A DNA stretch of 64,000 nucleotides from Alteromonas sp. M12 (GTDB lineage: Bacteria; Pseudomonadota; Gammaproteobacteria; Enterobacterales; Alteromonadaceae): the NCBI RefSeq assembly GCF_037478005.1, contig NZ_CP144164.1, positions 868,001 through 932,000 of the forward strand, given 5' to 3'. This document shows, piece after piece, positions 1 to 8,243 of the stretch. A program made the position numbers and the translations under genes. How positions within the stretch are numbered: position 1 is the stretch's first letter; every line of letters starts with the position of its first letter. The notes beneath the pieces were generated by a model. That model worked only from the letters and a program-made list of their open reading frames with translations. It did no database searches and had not been told where the DNA came from.

Positions 1-269
1 TTTTCAGCACCTCCCATAAAGTTCACGTGGGCTTTGGTAAAGGTCACGTCACTTGGCAGTTTACTTTTTAAATCTTTGGCAATGCTCTCGAATGTGAAAC
101 AGTGTGGACACCAAAATGAAAATACTTCGCGCACCTGTTTGGTTTCACTTGGTATCTCTTTTAATACCGTGTAGTGCTCACCTTCTTCCCACTTAGATTG
201 GGCCATTGCAAGAGTTGGAACTGCGCATACAAATGCTACTAAAAGATTGCGCGTTAATTTAAAAATCAT
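1..269 (-). CDS. dsbA: Thiol:disulfide interchange protein DsbA (3' part outside window)
   Basis: This is the N-terminal 89 codons of a periplasmic thiol oxidoreductase that introduces disulfide bonds into exported proteins. The start shows a Sec signal peptide (residues 1-23, ending A-M-A). A thioredoxin-fold segment follows with the DsbA active site F-W-C-P-H-C (Cys54 and Cys57). The reading frame runs off the left edge, so the helical insert and the cis-proline loop are not visible. It lies 30 bp downstream of a second DsbA-family gene on the same strand, so the two are probably co-transcribed. The shared K-W-x-E-G-x-H-Y and C-P-H-C segments suggest a tandem duplication. The family call is firm; the role as the main DsbA is inferred. 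Confidence 0.9.
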   Translation of the reverse strand, partial: MIFKLTRNLLVAFVCAVPTLAMAQSKWEEGEHYTVLKEIPSETKQVREVFSFWCPHCFTFESIAKDLKSKLPSDVTFTKAHVNFMGGAE

Positions 270-299
270 ATAAATAAAATCCTGTAAAAAATAAGGTTA

Positions 300-953
300 T
301 TAACGTTGTTTAGATAACCAAACAACTAAATCCGCAATATCATCCCTTGTCATACCTTCTACAATTTGGGCTTGATACTTTCCGTTAATAATGAAATTTG
401 GTACACCGCTCAAATGTTCACGATAGGTCTCTATAATTTGATTATTCTGCTTGAGTAGGTTGTTAATTTGGAAGCTAGATTCCACTTTATCAAACTCGGC
501 AGTATCAACGCCTTTGGCTAGGAAAATATTTCTTAACTCAGGTGTGCCTGTAATAGGTTGACGCTGTAAATGAATATAACTAAAAATAGCACTATTCATT
601 TCTTCTTCTTTGTCCATAGTTCTGCCTATTAACAAGGCTTTTGTTGCGGCATCTTGTATTTGTGTGCTGGTAAAACGCATAAAGTTAACATGCACCTTTT
701 TAAATGTGACATCTTTATCTAACTTTAGTTTTATCTGTTCAACAATAGGTTCGAAGTTATAACAGTGAGGACACCAGAACGAAAAGAACTCTAGTACTTC
801 AGGCTTTTCAGAAACCTCATCATTAATCACTAGGTAATGTTTACCTTCTTTCCATTTAGATGGAATTTCGGCTTGTTCTGATGAGCTCTCTTTGGAGCAG
901 GCTTGCAGAGATAATAGTAAAAATAACGCTAATACAGTTGATAGTTTTTTCAT
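300..953 (-). CDS. DsbA-family thiol:disulfide oxidoreductase, predicted lipoprotein
   Basis: This 217-residue DsbA-family protein has an N-terminal lipoprotein signal with lipobox L-Q-A-C (Cys19), so it is probably anchored to a membrane facing the periplasm. The active site is F-W-C-P-H-C (Cys61 and Cys64), and the C-terminal half has a G-V-P-N-F loop carrying the cis-proline. An ATG lies 39 bp further upstream, but the start at 953 places M-K-K directly before the hydrophobic core and gives a proper lipoprotein signal, so it is preferred. It precedes the plain periplasmic dsbA by 30 bp. It may act as a membrane-tethered oxidase or support cytochrome c maturation. Which of these applies cannot be read from the sequence. 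Confidence 0.85.
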   Translation of the reverse strand: MKKLSTVLALFLLLSLQACSKESSSEQAEIPSKWKEGKHYLVINDEVSEKPEVLEFFSFWCPHCYNFEPIVEQIKLKLDKDVTFKKVHVNFMRFTSTQIQDAATKALLIGRTMDKEEEMNSAIFSYIHLQRQPITGTPELRNIFLAKGVDTAEFDKVESSFQINNLLKQNNQIIETYREHLSGVPNFIINGKYQAQIVEGMTRDDIADLVVWLSKQR

Positions 954-1055
954 ATCAATCAATTCCTTCAAAAATTTATCAAAGGTTATCATAGCTAGTA
1001 AAAGATTAGGTATAGTTAATCAGTCAGATGAATACAATCTGTGGATGAAATGCAT

Positions 1056-1085
1056 AAAAAAACCGCTTCTCGAAGCGGTTTTTTG
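1056..1085 (-). terminator. Rho-independent terminator after btuB
   Basis: An 8-bp perfect stem (AACCGCTT / AAGCGGTT) with a CTCG loop lies at 1061-1080. It is flanked by an A-run on the left, which is the T-tail for minus-strand transcripts, and a T-run on the right. It sits just past the btuB stop codon. Confidence 0.85.
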
Positions 1086-1100
1086 TATCTTGCATTATTT

Positions 1101-2966
1101 CTACAAGCTAATCGTCGTTGCGACAAAAAAGTTTTGGCCTGCGGTATTGAAGCCATTTACTTCTTGATAGTTCTCATCAAAAAGGTTGTTTACACCCGCT
1201 TTGATGCTGACTGATTCAACTATTTGCCAACGGGCAGTTAGGTTCGTAAGTTGATAGTCATCTATTTCCACGCCACCAATATCTACCGCATTTCTGACAC
1301 TTCTATAGGTCAATTCAGCACTGAGTTTGTCATCTAACCAAGCTTGTCTAATACCTAGGTTGAATTTATTTTTAGGCCTTCTCAAACGAACTTCACCGTC
1401 ACTGTCTTGTGCATCATTGTAGGTATAATTAGCCCAGACTTTTAATCCGTTAGCGAATACTTGTTCAACGCTTGTTTCAACCCCTTTAGATTCACTTTCA
1501 CCGAAAGACTGCAAATATCCTTGGTAAGCAGCTAAATCAAATACGATTTCGTTTTCGATGGATTGTTTGAAAAATACCATTTCAGCGCTCAATCCATTAT
1601 GAGTATCGATGACGAAACCCAGATCCAAACCTTCACTATTTTCTTCGGCCAATTGCAAGCCTGCAGCTTCACCGTATGCATAAGGGCCATCGTTATAACT
1701 TTGCTCATACAAACTTGGCGCCCGGAAGCCGGTTCCGTATGTCGTTTTAAATTTTACATCCGCAAAATCAAATGAAACTACTTTGACTGCACCTAAGCGG
1801 ACGCTATTGTGTTTACCGAAGGTGTCATTGTCGTCGTATCTGTAGCCTAGATTAAACGCCAATTGATTTGAAAACTGACCTAACCACTCAACAAATAGAC
1901 TTTTCTGACTTCTGTCTAAATCACTGCTTTCGATTTCTTGGGTTTCTTTTTCAAGACCAAATACAAGATCGTGCTGTTTCCAGTTTACACTTCCAATGTA
2001 TTCAAACTTATCGATAGTGCCTGAATTGGTAAATCCATACTCACCATTATTGATAAAATCTCTTTCAACATCCGTTTTGTTGTAAGCCACTTGGTGTTGA
2101 CTATGACTGTCTTGATAACTCAAAGCGCCGCGGAAAGTTTGCTGATCCGCTTCCGTTGTGCACTGATTAATTTGTGCAAAGGTGGTGTTGTCGTAACAGC
2201 CGTCGTATTGATTTTCTGCATCAACATTACGAAATACCAAAGAAGCTGCAATTTTATCAGTTAATTCCAGTTGGCCTTTAAAGTGAACAGTTTGGTTATC
2301 GTAACCATCTTTTTCACCGCTTTCATCGCTAACTTGCGCGTTAAAACCGTCACTTTTAACTTTCGATGCTGACAACGAAAATGAACCGCTGTTGTTGCCG
2401 CCAGCAACATTAGCGTTTAATACTTGTGTATCAAAAGACCCTGCTGCAAGTGTACCACTGGCTTCAAAACCTTTGGTTAGTTGCTTGCTGTACATACTTA
2501 TAACGCCGCCGGCATCTGCGCCGTAGGAAAGACCTTGGGTGCCTCGCAATATTTCTATTCGCGACAACTGATCAATCAGAACATCATCAAAAATCGGCGC
2601 AACTTGAGGAGATGAAGTGTCACTGAGTTCCACGCCATCAATATATAGTTTGGTTCTGAACCCTTCTTCACCACGAATTCTAACCACAGTACTTTTACCC
2701 AAACCGCCAGAATTAGACACGCCGACACTTGGCGTTTGACGTAAAATTTCAGTTACATTGAGAGCTGTTTGCATTTCAATATCGCTCTCATCTAATACTG
2801 AAACACTGGTGGCTAGTCGATTGGTTGGCAATTGAATACGGCTAGACACAACGGTCATCTTTTCAATGTCTTGTTGATTTTGCTGTTTTTGTGTTTGCGC
2901 ATAGAGAGAGGGAGATGCCAGTGCCAAGCTAACGCTTAACGCTAAAAGAGTCGTTTTATTTTGCAT
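1101..2966 (-). CDS. btuB: TonB-dependent vitamin B12 receptor BtuB
   Basis: This 621-residue outer-membrane receptor imports cobalamin using TonB energy. It has a Sec signal peptide (residues 1-23), a TonB box around K-M-T-V-V-S-S-R, and a plug domain with typical R-I-R-G-E-E-G and Y-I-D-G-V-E motifs. A 22-strand-type barrel follows, ending in a C-terminal aromatic/hydrophobic strand (F-V-A-T-T-I-S-L). The length matches E. coli BtuB (about 614). Substrate assignment is supported by the cobalamin riboswitch directly upstream at 3051-3260. The ribosome-binding site is AAGG, nine bases before the ATG. It is followed by its own terminator, so it is probably monocistronic. Confidence 0.9.
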   Translation of the reverse strand: MQNKTTLLALSVSLALASPSLYAQTQKQQNQQDIEKMTVVSSRIQLPTNRLATSVSVLDESDIEMQTALNVTEILRQTPSVGVSNSGGLGKSTVVRIRGEEGFRTKLYIDGVELSDTSSPQVAPIFDDVLIDQLSRIEILRGTQGLSYGADAGGVISMYSKQLTKGFEASGTLAAGSFDTQVLNANVAGGNNSGSFSLSASKVKSDGFNAQVSDESGEKDGYDNQTVHFKGQLELTDKIAASLVFRNVDAENQYDGCYDNTTFAQINQCTTEADQQTFRGALSYQDSHSQHQVAYNKTDVERDFINNGEYGFTNSGTIDKFEYIGSVNWKQHDLVFGLEKETQEIESSDLDRSQKSLFVEWLGQFSNQLAFNLGYRYDDNDTFGKHNSVRLGAVKVVSFDFADVKFKTTYGTGFRAPSLYEQSYNDGPYAYGEAAGLQLAEENSEGLDLGFVIDTHNGLSAEMVFFKQSIENEIVFDLAAYQGYLQSFGESESKGVETSVEQVFANGLKVWANYTYNDAQDSDGEVRLRRPKNKFNLGIRQAWLDDKLSAELTYRSVRNAVDIGGVEIDDYQLTNLTARWQIVESVSIKAGVNNLFDENYQEVNGFNTAGQNFFVATTISL

Positions 2967-2983
2967 GTTGTTTAGCCTTGTTA

Positions 2984-3002
2984 AGTACTCCGCCCGAGTA
3001 CT
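2984..3002 (-). promoter_or_regulatory. Leader hairpin between riboswitch and btuB start
   Basis: A perfect 7-bp inverted repeat (AGTACTC / GAGTACT) with a 5-nt GC-rich loop lies between the riboswitch aptamer and the btuB ribosome-binding site. It has no T-run. It may belong to the expression platform by affecting access to the ribosome-binding site, but that is inferred from position only. Confidence 0.4.
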
Positions 3003-3050
3003 ATGTCATATGAATTACAGTTTGGAGTTTTGACTACAAACCTATACTTC

Positions 3051-3260
3051 TCAGGCCGGTATCCGGGCTCACAAGTGTCCTAATAAAGACTCGATTAATA
3101 ACCTTCCCATTTTTTCAAACAGTGGTAACTTATTAATCAAAAATACCCTTGAGTATCACTTGCTTACCGTTGCGGGGGCAGCGTCAGCATTAATCAGATT
3201 GGTATCTGATTGCACTGTCTTCCCGTTTAACCACCAGTGGTGGCACCTAAGAGGTGTGCA
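3051..3260 (-). promoter_or_regulatory. Cobalamin riboswitch upstream of btuB
   Basis: On the minus strand this leader carries the conserved cobalamin aptamer landmarks in order: a 5' stem with GGTGCC, then AACGGGAAGACAGTGC, then GCTGACGCTGCCCCCGCAACG (the GC-rich core with C-C-G-C-A-A-C-G-G-T-A-A), and finally GAGCCCGGATACCGGCC near the 3' end. The GCCACTG B12-box element is present in the variant form GCCACCACTGG. It lies about 85 nt upstream of a receptor gene. Such riboswitches repress btuB expression when adenosylcobalamin is abundant. Confidence 0.93.
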
Positions 3261-3306
3261 TTATATCTATCTGTTCTTAAAAAAATAGGATTTTATAATT
3301 TTGTAA

Positions 3307-4290
3307 TTAAAATAAGGTCAAGCTTGGCTCTTGGAGTGCGGAATATTGCTCTTTTAACGCTAATATTTGTTGTTCCCAATATTTGGCGTCGGCAAACCAA
3401 GGGAACGCTTGCGGGAAGGCAGGATCTTGCCAACGGCGGGATAACCAAGCCATATAATGGACCATGCGCATTGCCCGCAATGGTTCAATTAAACTGAGTT
3501 GGCTGCTGTCAAATTGTGAAAATTCTTCATAGGCTTCTACCAATGTGTCCATTTGGATTCGTTGTTGGTAGGTATCACCAGACAACATCATCCAAAGATC
3601 CTGAATTGCAGGTCCCATTCTACAATCATCTAAGTCGACAAAGGTTGGGCCATCTCGCCATAGAATATTGCCAGGATGACAGTCGCCGTGCAGACGAATG
3701 GATGAATTCGGTTTATACAAGCTTGCCGCTAATTCAGTAACTTGTTCTAAAATCGTAAAAAAAGCCGTATGCAAACTGCTGGGGATAAGTTCGGTTTTAT
3801 GCAAGGTTGCGTTTGCATCAAGCAAATGCTCTTGAATACTAAAAGTAGGGCGGAAACTAAACGGCTGGCCTTTAGATACTTGATGGATGCGACCGATAAA
3901 CCGTCCCATCCATTCAAGCTGATCTAGATTATCGACTTCAAATTGTCTGCCACCAACCGATGGGAAGATGGCAAAGTAAAAACCCTGATAACTATGTAAT
4001 GATTCATTATTGGTGCGTAAAGGTGCAACCACAGGAATTTCATGATCATGCAGTTCTTGTGCGAAGTCATGTTCCTCCTGAATTTGCTCGCGACTCCAGC
4101 GCTGTGGTCGGTAAAACTTAGCCACATATCGACGCTTATCATCGCAAATAAATTGATAAACCCTGTTTTCATAACTGTTCAGTGCCAACAAGCCCGAATC
4201 TACTAGGTATCCTCGGGATTCAATGGCATCCAGTATTGTATCAGGACCAAGTTGCGCAAAATCAAAGGTAGTCGCAATTGAGTCACTCAT
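3307..4290 (-). CDS. srkA: Stress response kinase A (YihE/SrkA family)
   Basis: This 327-residue cytoplasmic protein belongs to the APH-like Ser/Thr kinase family. The N-terminal lobe contains N-S-Y-E-N-R-V-Y and V-A-K-F-Y-R-P with the likely ATP lysine. The catalytic loop is H-G-D-C-H-P-G-N-I-L-W, and the metal-binding motif is F-V-D-L-D-D-C. In E. coli the protein (328 residues) protects against stress-induced death by phosphorylating protein targets. The start codon overlaps the ccoG stop as ATGA, so translation is probably coupled to ccoG. In E. coli srkA is followed by dsbA. Here btuB intervenes, but the srkA-to-dsbA order on one strand is kept. Confidence 0.92.
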   Translation of the reverse strand: MSDSIATTFDFAQLGPDTILDAIESRGYLVDSGLLALNSYENRVYQFICDDKRRYVAKFYRPQRWSREQIQEEHDFAQELHDHEIPVVAPLRTNNESLHSYQGFYFAIFPSVGGRQFEVDNLDQLEWMGRFIGRIHQVSKGQPFSFRPTFSIQEHLLDANATLHKTELIPSSLHTAFFTILEQVTELAASLYKPNSSIRLHGDCHPGNILWRDGPTFVDLDDCRMGPAIQDLWMMLSGDTYQQRIQMDTLVEAYEEFSQFDSSQLSLIEPLRAMRMVHYMAWLSRRWQDPAFPQAFPWFADAKYWEQQILALKEQYSALQEPSLTLF

Positions 4291-5717
4291 CGATATATGA
4301 ACTTACTAGTTTCACTCATTTGAACAGGATCGTCACTGTCTGTTGAGGTCACCTTAAACTGAAATTCAGTCACGGTTTCATTTAACGCATAGGGATCGAT
4401 TGCGATGCTAATAGGTAAGTTCAACACTTCCCCGCCAGCAACAGTCACCTGAGTTGGACCGATATATTTATTGCCTTCTAAGCCAACCACATCAATTTTA
4501 TAGGTGTGCTCAGCTTGGGATTTATTCAGTACTTTTAAGGTATAAACATTTTCAATTAGACCATCATTTGTTTCTCTGAATAACGAATTTCGGTCTCTGA
4601 TAATGTCTACTTCTAGTGGTACCCGTGCAATAATTTCATAGGCCAAAAGAGAGGTCATGATAAACAGTACTATGGCATAACCAATCAATTTGGGACGGAA
4701 TATCTTAGTTTTACCGCCGGCCAATTCATGTTCTGACGTAAAGCTAATGAGTCCTTTGGGATAATTCATTTTTTCCATTACCCCATTACACGCGTCTACA
4801 CAGGCACCGCAGTTAATACATTCGTATTGCAAACCATTGCGGATATCTATACCTGTTGGGCACACTTGAACACACAAGTTGCAATCGATACAGTCACCAA
4901 TGCCTTTTTGTTTAATCTCTTCGTGACTGGTTTTTCTGGAACGAGGTCCTCGTTTTTCGCCTCGAGTTGGATTATACGCAACGGTAAAGGTATCTTTATC
5001 AAACATTGCTGATTGAAATCTGGCGTAGGGGCATATGTGAGTACACATAATTTCACGCATCCAGCCAGCATTACCGTATGTGCAAACCGTAAAGAAAATG
5101 ACTGAAAAGCCCGCCCAAAAACTAACGTCAAAGGTAAAGAAATCAATAAATAACTGGTTAATCGGCGTGAAATAACCGACAAAGGTCAATGCTGTTAACA
5201 AGGCCACCGACACCCAAGCGAAGTGTTTCAGCGCCTTTCGCCAGAATTTGTCGAAATCCATTTCACGCTGGTCTAATTTAATCCGCTTGTTTCTAGCACC
5301 TTCTATTTTTTCTTCAAACCAAATATAAATGAAAGTCCAAGTGGTTTGTGGACACATAAAGCCACACCAAACTCGTCCGGCAAAGGTGGTTACAAAGAAT
5401 AATGCGAAGGCACCAATAATAAGGATCCAAGCCAATAAGGTTAAATCTTGAGGCCAAAGAGTCAGACCAAATATATTAAAGCGCTGAGCTCCAATATCAA
5501 ATAGTACCGCTTGATGTGAGTTAAATTGAATCCACGGGATGAGCGCAAAAATGCCAAGAAATATTAAGCCAAAAAAACGTCGAAAGGTTTCTAGTGTGCC
5601 TTCAACAGCGCGGACATATATTCGACTTCGTGGGGTGTACGCGTTTTCGTGTTGACTGGCTTCTGGTTGGTGAACTTTTACAGCGGATATATCTTTGATT
5701 GGAATGCGTTCACTCAT
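4287..5717 (-). CDS. ccoG: Cytochrome c oxidase accessory protein CcoG (RdxA/FixG)
   Basis: This 476-residue polytopic membrane iron-sulfur protein takes part in cbb3-type oxidase assembly, where the family reduces copper for the CuB centre. After a cytoplasmic N-terminus there are several transmembrane segments with the family motif W-C-G-F-M-C-P-Q-T-T-W. A two-cluster ferredoxin domain follows (C-I-D-C-N-L-C-V-Q-V-C-P and C-I-N-C-G-A-C-V-D-A-C). Then come another transmembrane helix and a periplasmic Ig-like FixG C-terminal domain. It is translationally coupled to srkA (ATGA overlap). No ccoNOQP or ccoIS genes lie in the window. A candidate FNR-dependent promoter precedes it. Confidence 0.95.
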   Translation of the reverse strand: MSERIPIKDISAVKVHQPEASQHENAYTPRSRIYVRAVEGTLETFRRFFGLIFLGIFALIPWIQFNSHQAVLFDIGAQRFNIFGLTLWPQDLTLLAWILIIGAFALFFVTTFAGRVWCGFMCPQTTWTFIYIWFEEKIEGARNKRIKLDQREMDFDKFWRKALKHFAWVSVALLTALTFVGYFTPINQLFIDFFTFDVSFWAGFSVIFFTVCTYGNAGWMREIMCTHICPYARFQSAMFDKDTFTVAYNPTRGEKRGPRSRKTSHEEIKQKGIGDCIDCNLCVQVCPTGIDIRNGLQYECINCGACVDACNGVMEKMNYPKGLISFTSEHELAGGKTKIFRPKLIGYAIVLFIMTSLLAYEIIARVPLEVDIIRDRNSLFRETNDGLIENVYTLKVLNKSQAEHTYKIDVVGLEGNKYIGPTQVTVAGGEVLNLPISIAIDPYALNETVTEFQFKVTSTDSDDPVQMSETSKFIYR

Positions 5718-5791
5718 TCATCTTTCCTTTACGGGACTGCTAGAAACTCCGGCGAATTCGAAATTTCTATAGGTTAGTAATTAATCCCCCT

Positions 5792-5832
5792 ATTATCGCA
5801 CAGACTGCTCGCTAGTTGTTAATCTGGATCAA
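5792..5832 (-). promoter_or_regulatory. Candidate FNR/Anr-type site and -10 for ccoG
   Basis: On the minus strand TTGATCCAGATTAA (5819-5832) matches the FNR consensus TTGAT-N4-ATCAA at nine of ten positions. A GATAAT -10 hexamer (5792-5797) lies 21 nt downstream. This spacing would place the site near -41, as in class II FNR-activated promoters. It lies about 100 nt before the ccoG start. Confidence 0.6.
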
Positions 5833-5863
5833 TGAATTAACTGGTTTTTTTATCGATTCAACC

Positions 5864-6541
5864 CTATTTAGGTCGCACCCCGTTAAGAACAATAGACTGA
5901 ATGTTATTTAAGGTCGACGCAAAAAATTCCGGGTCATCTAAATTTTGACCGGTTACAGCCTCCACTTGCACACGGAAATCAGCATAGTGTTGGGTTGTTG
6001 CCCAAATACTGAAAATTAAATGATAGGGATCGATTGGCGCCAGTTTACCGGCTTCAATCCAACCTGAAATAACTTGAACTTTGGCTTCAACAATTGCCCT
6101 CAGTGGTGATTCGAGTTGATTGAACAAAAGCGGAGCACCTTGCACTACTTCCATACAAAATAAACGAGATTCCTTGGGGTTGTCGCGAGATAAAGCTAAT
6201 TTTACTTCGATATAATTCGAAATGGCTTCGATGGGATCTTGCTCTGAATTAAACCCCTGTAGTGGCATTAACCAAACGTCTAATAATTGCTGAATTACCT
6301 CTACATAAAGCTGTTCTTTACTAGCAAAATAGTAGAGTAAGTTTGTTTTCGATACTTTGGCTAAGTCTGCGATCTGTTCAACACTTGTGCCGTGCACACC
6401 ATTACTCGAAAACAAGTCGAGGGCCGCTTGCATTATCACTTTTCGTTTATTGCGTTTTGCTTCAGTACGCTTACTTTGCGTTTTGGGGCTTGAGACACGT
6501 TTCGACTTTTTTTGTGTTTTTTTCACTAATGTTGAACTCAT
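5864..6541 (-). CDS. rutR: TetR-family regulator, RutR type
   Basis: This 225-residue repressor has a basic N-terminal extension (about 30 residues rich in K/R/S) before a TetR helix-turn-helix. The recognition region includes G-V-H-G-T-S-V-E-Q-I-A-D-L-A-K-V-S-K-T-N-L-L-Y-Y-F (quoted by letters only). The C-terminal part (P-K-E-S-R-L-F-C-M-E-V-V-Q-G-A) matches the RutR ligand domain, which binds uracil or thymine in E. coli. It is divergent from rutE-rutF with a 335-bp intergenic region, the usual arrangement for a local repressor. The conserved length is about 212 residues, so the first 10-15 residues are uncertain. Confidence 0.85.
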   Translation of the reverse strand: MSSTLVKKTQKKSKRVSSPKTQSKRTEAKRNKRKVIMQAALDLFSSNGVHGTSVEQIADLAKVSKTNLLYYFASKEQLYVEVIQQLLDVWLMPLQGFNSEQDPIEAISNYIEVKLALSRDNPKESRLFCMEVVQGAPLLFNQLESPLRAIVEAKVQVISGWIEAGKLAPIDPYHLIFSIWATTQHYADFRVQVEAVTGQNLDDPEFFASTLNNIQSIVLNGVRPK

Positions 6542-6755
6542 ATGTCTACTTATATCCCATTTTAGTTTATTCCCTGTCCTTTATGTTTTAACCAAGATTG
6601 AGAAATTAAGCAATCCCAAGAGTTTGTAATTTTTAATAATTAGCCTAATTGGAGTTCTTATGTTTAGCTCTTTGTGCAGCTTCTAAACTGCAAGCTGGTG
6701 GAATGATAGATGCCAAATGACAGTTTTTTTGTTTATGGCTAACATAGGTGTAGAG

Positions 6756-6779
6756 TATAAAACTGACGAGTTTAGTCAG
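6756..6779 (+). promoter_or_regulatory. Candidate rutE promoter with overlapping operator; rest of 6542-6876 empty
   Basis: A TATAAA -10-like hexamer (6756-6761) is followed at once by the inverted repeat CTGAC-GAGTTTA-GTCAG (6763-6779), which would cover the transcription start. This is a plausible site for a TetR-family repressor such as the divergent RutR. It does not resemble the E. coli RutR consensus TTGACCANNTGGTCAA closely, and no good -35 is seen. Nothing else recognisable lies in the 335-bp gap. Confidence 0.35.
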
Positions 6780-6876
6780 CGTTTATTTTAACCCCTCAAT
6801 CACCATTTGAATGGATGTTAAATAGAAGCTTAATGTGAAGTGCCTTTAACCCAACCCATTTTTGGAATTTAAAAAC

Positions 6877-7467
6877 ATGACAACCCAATTAGATGACACC
6901 GCGTTAGCGCAATTATTTACTCATGCCCATACTCACACTGCTTGGCAAGACCAAAACATACCTGAAGAATTATTGTTGCAGTTATATGACCTAGTTAAGT
7001 TGGGCCCAACCTCGGCAAATTGTAGTCCTGCTCGTTTTGTATTTATTCGCTCTGATGAGGCAAGAGAAAAACTAAAACCTGCTTTATCTAAGGGCAATGT
7101 GGAACAAACCATGAGCGCTCCGTGTACCGTAATTGTTGCTTACGATAGTGAGTTTTACGAACAGTTACCTATGTTGTTTCCTTATGCTGATGCTCGCAGT
7201 TGGTTTACATCCAGCCCTGATGCGGCCTATGAAACCGCTATGCGCAATAGTTCGCTACAAGGCGCTTATTTAATTAGTGCTGCCAGAGCGCTAGGGCTAG
7301 ACACAGGGGCAATGTCAGGGTTTAATCCTGAACTACTGAATCAAATTTTCTTCGAAAACAGTACGTGGAAAGTCAATTTCTTGATTAACTTAGGATACGG
7401 CGATGGCACAAAAGTGCATAAGCGACTTCCGCGTTTGGGGTTTGAAGAAGCTTGTAAAATTTTATAG
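6877..7467 (+). CDS. rutE: Probable malonic semialdehyde reductase RutE
   Basis: This 196-residue FMN-dependent nitroreductase-family protein converts malonic semialdehyde to 3-hydroxypropionate at the end of uracil degradation in E. coli. Family motifs are very clear: [45 protein letters not shown], and a C-terminal [11 protein letters not shown]. Length equals E. coli RutE. An in-frame TTG 15 bp upstream is possible, but the ATG at 6877 aligns with the family start. It is first in a two-gene unit with rutF. The other Rut enzymes (RutABCD) are not nearby, so it may serve a different aldehyde source. Confidence 0.9.
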   Translation: MTTQLDDTALAQLFTHAHTHTAWQDQNIPEELLLQLYDLVKLGPTSANCSPARFVFIRSDEAREKLKPALSKGNVEQTMSAPCTVIVAYDSEFYEQLPMLFPYADARSWFTSSPDAAYETAMRNSSLQGAYLISAARALGLDTGAMSGFNPELLNQIFFENSTWKVNFLINLGYGDGTKVHKRLPRLGFEEACKIL

Positions 7468-7518
7468 TCCTTTGGCTTTACTCTCCAGCTAAAGGCAAAT
7501 GTACTTAGGAGTGGTCCA

Positions 7519-8046
7519 GTGGAACCAGATACACATCAGTTATCTTCACAATCTGAAGGGATATCTTGCATTAGCCCCGAGTGTTTTAGAGATAGTATGG
7601 CAAGTTTAGCCGGTGCTGTGAACGTAGTAACGACATCTACTGTCAGTGGAGATGTGGGGTTTACCGCAACTGCTGTATGCAGTGTAAGTGATAGCCCGGC
7701 GACATTATTAGTATGTTTAAATCGCAGTACATCAGTACATAGTGCATTTGTTGATAGTCCTTACTTAGCAATAAATACACTCTCCGAAGGCCATGAACAA
7801 CTGTCTAATATATTCGGTGGTAAGGCAACAATGCCAGACCGTTTTGCAGTCGGGAAATGGGAGACACTGAAAACGGGCTCACCTGTGCTCGCTGATGCGG
7901 CAGTGAGCTTTGACTGTAAAGTGACTCATATTCAAAGTGTTGCCACACACGATGTCTTCTTCTGTGAAGTGGTAGCCGTTAAACGGGATGAAACGGCTGG
8001 GGCGCTGGTGTATTACCAACGCGGGTATCATCATTTACAAGATTAA
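7519..8046 (+). CDS. rutF: Flavin reductase RutF
   Basis: This 175-residue flavin reductase-like domain protein supplies reduced FMN, for RutA in the E. coli pathway. Motifs matching RutF are F-R-D-S-M-A-S-L-A-G-A-V-N-V-V-T-T, G-F-T-A-T-A-V-C-S-V, T-L-L-V-C-L-N-R, N-T-L-S-E-G-H-E-Q-L-S-N-I-F-G-G-K, and a C-terminal T-H-D-V-F-F-C-E-V. The start is GTG with AGGAG seven bases upstream. The first 20 residues extend beyond the E. coli protein, so an internal start cannot be excluded. It lies 51 bp after rutE. No RutA monooxygenase lies in the window, so its partner is unknown. Confidence 0.88.
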   Translation: MEPDTHQLSSQSEGISCISPECFRDSMASLAGAVNVVTTSTVSGDVGFTATAVCSVSDSPATLLVCLNRSTSVHSAFVDSPYLAINTLSEGHEQLSNIFGGKATMPDRFAVGKWETLKTGSPVLADAAVSFDCKVTHIQSVATHDVFFCEVVAVKRDETAGALVYYQRGYHHLQD

Positions 8047-8243
8047 TAGCAACTGTCAGTTTTCCTTTTTTCTATCAGGGTTGTCAGCGCTGATTGCTAA
8101 TTGACTGTTTGCATTGGTATTAGTTGCAAGACTTTTGTATAGACTTAGATAATACTCAGCGCTTCATTAAATAGACCTATTAGTCTAAGTTAGCCCTTGG
8201 TTTTGACTTAAGGCTTAATTTTGTCTTATTTAGATGTGAAAGT

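Noticed and set aside
892..1167. 91-residue frame on the plus strand
   Set aside because: It runs antisense through the start of the DsbA-like gene and across the btuB terminator, with no family match.
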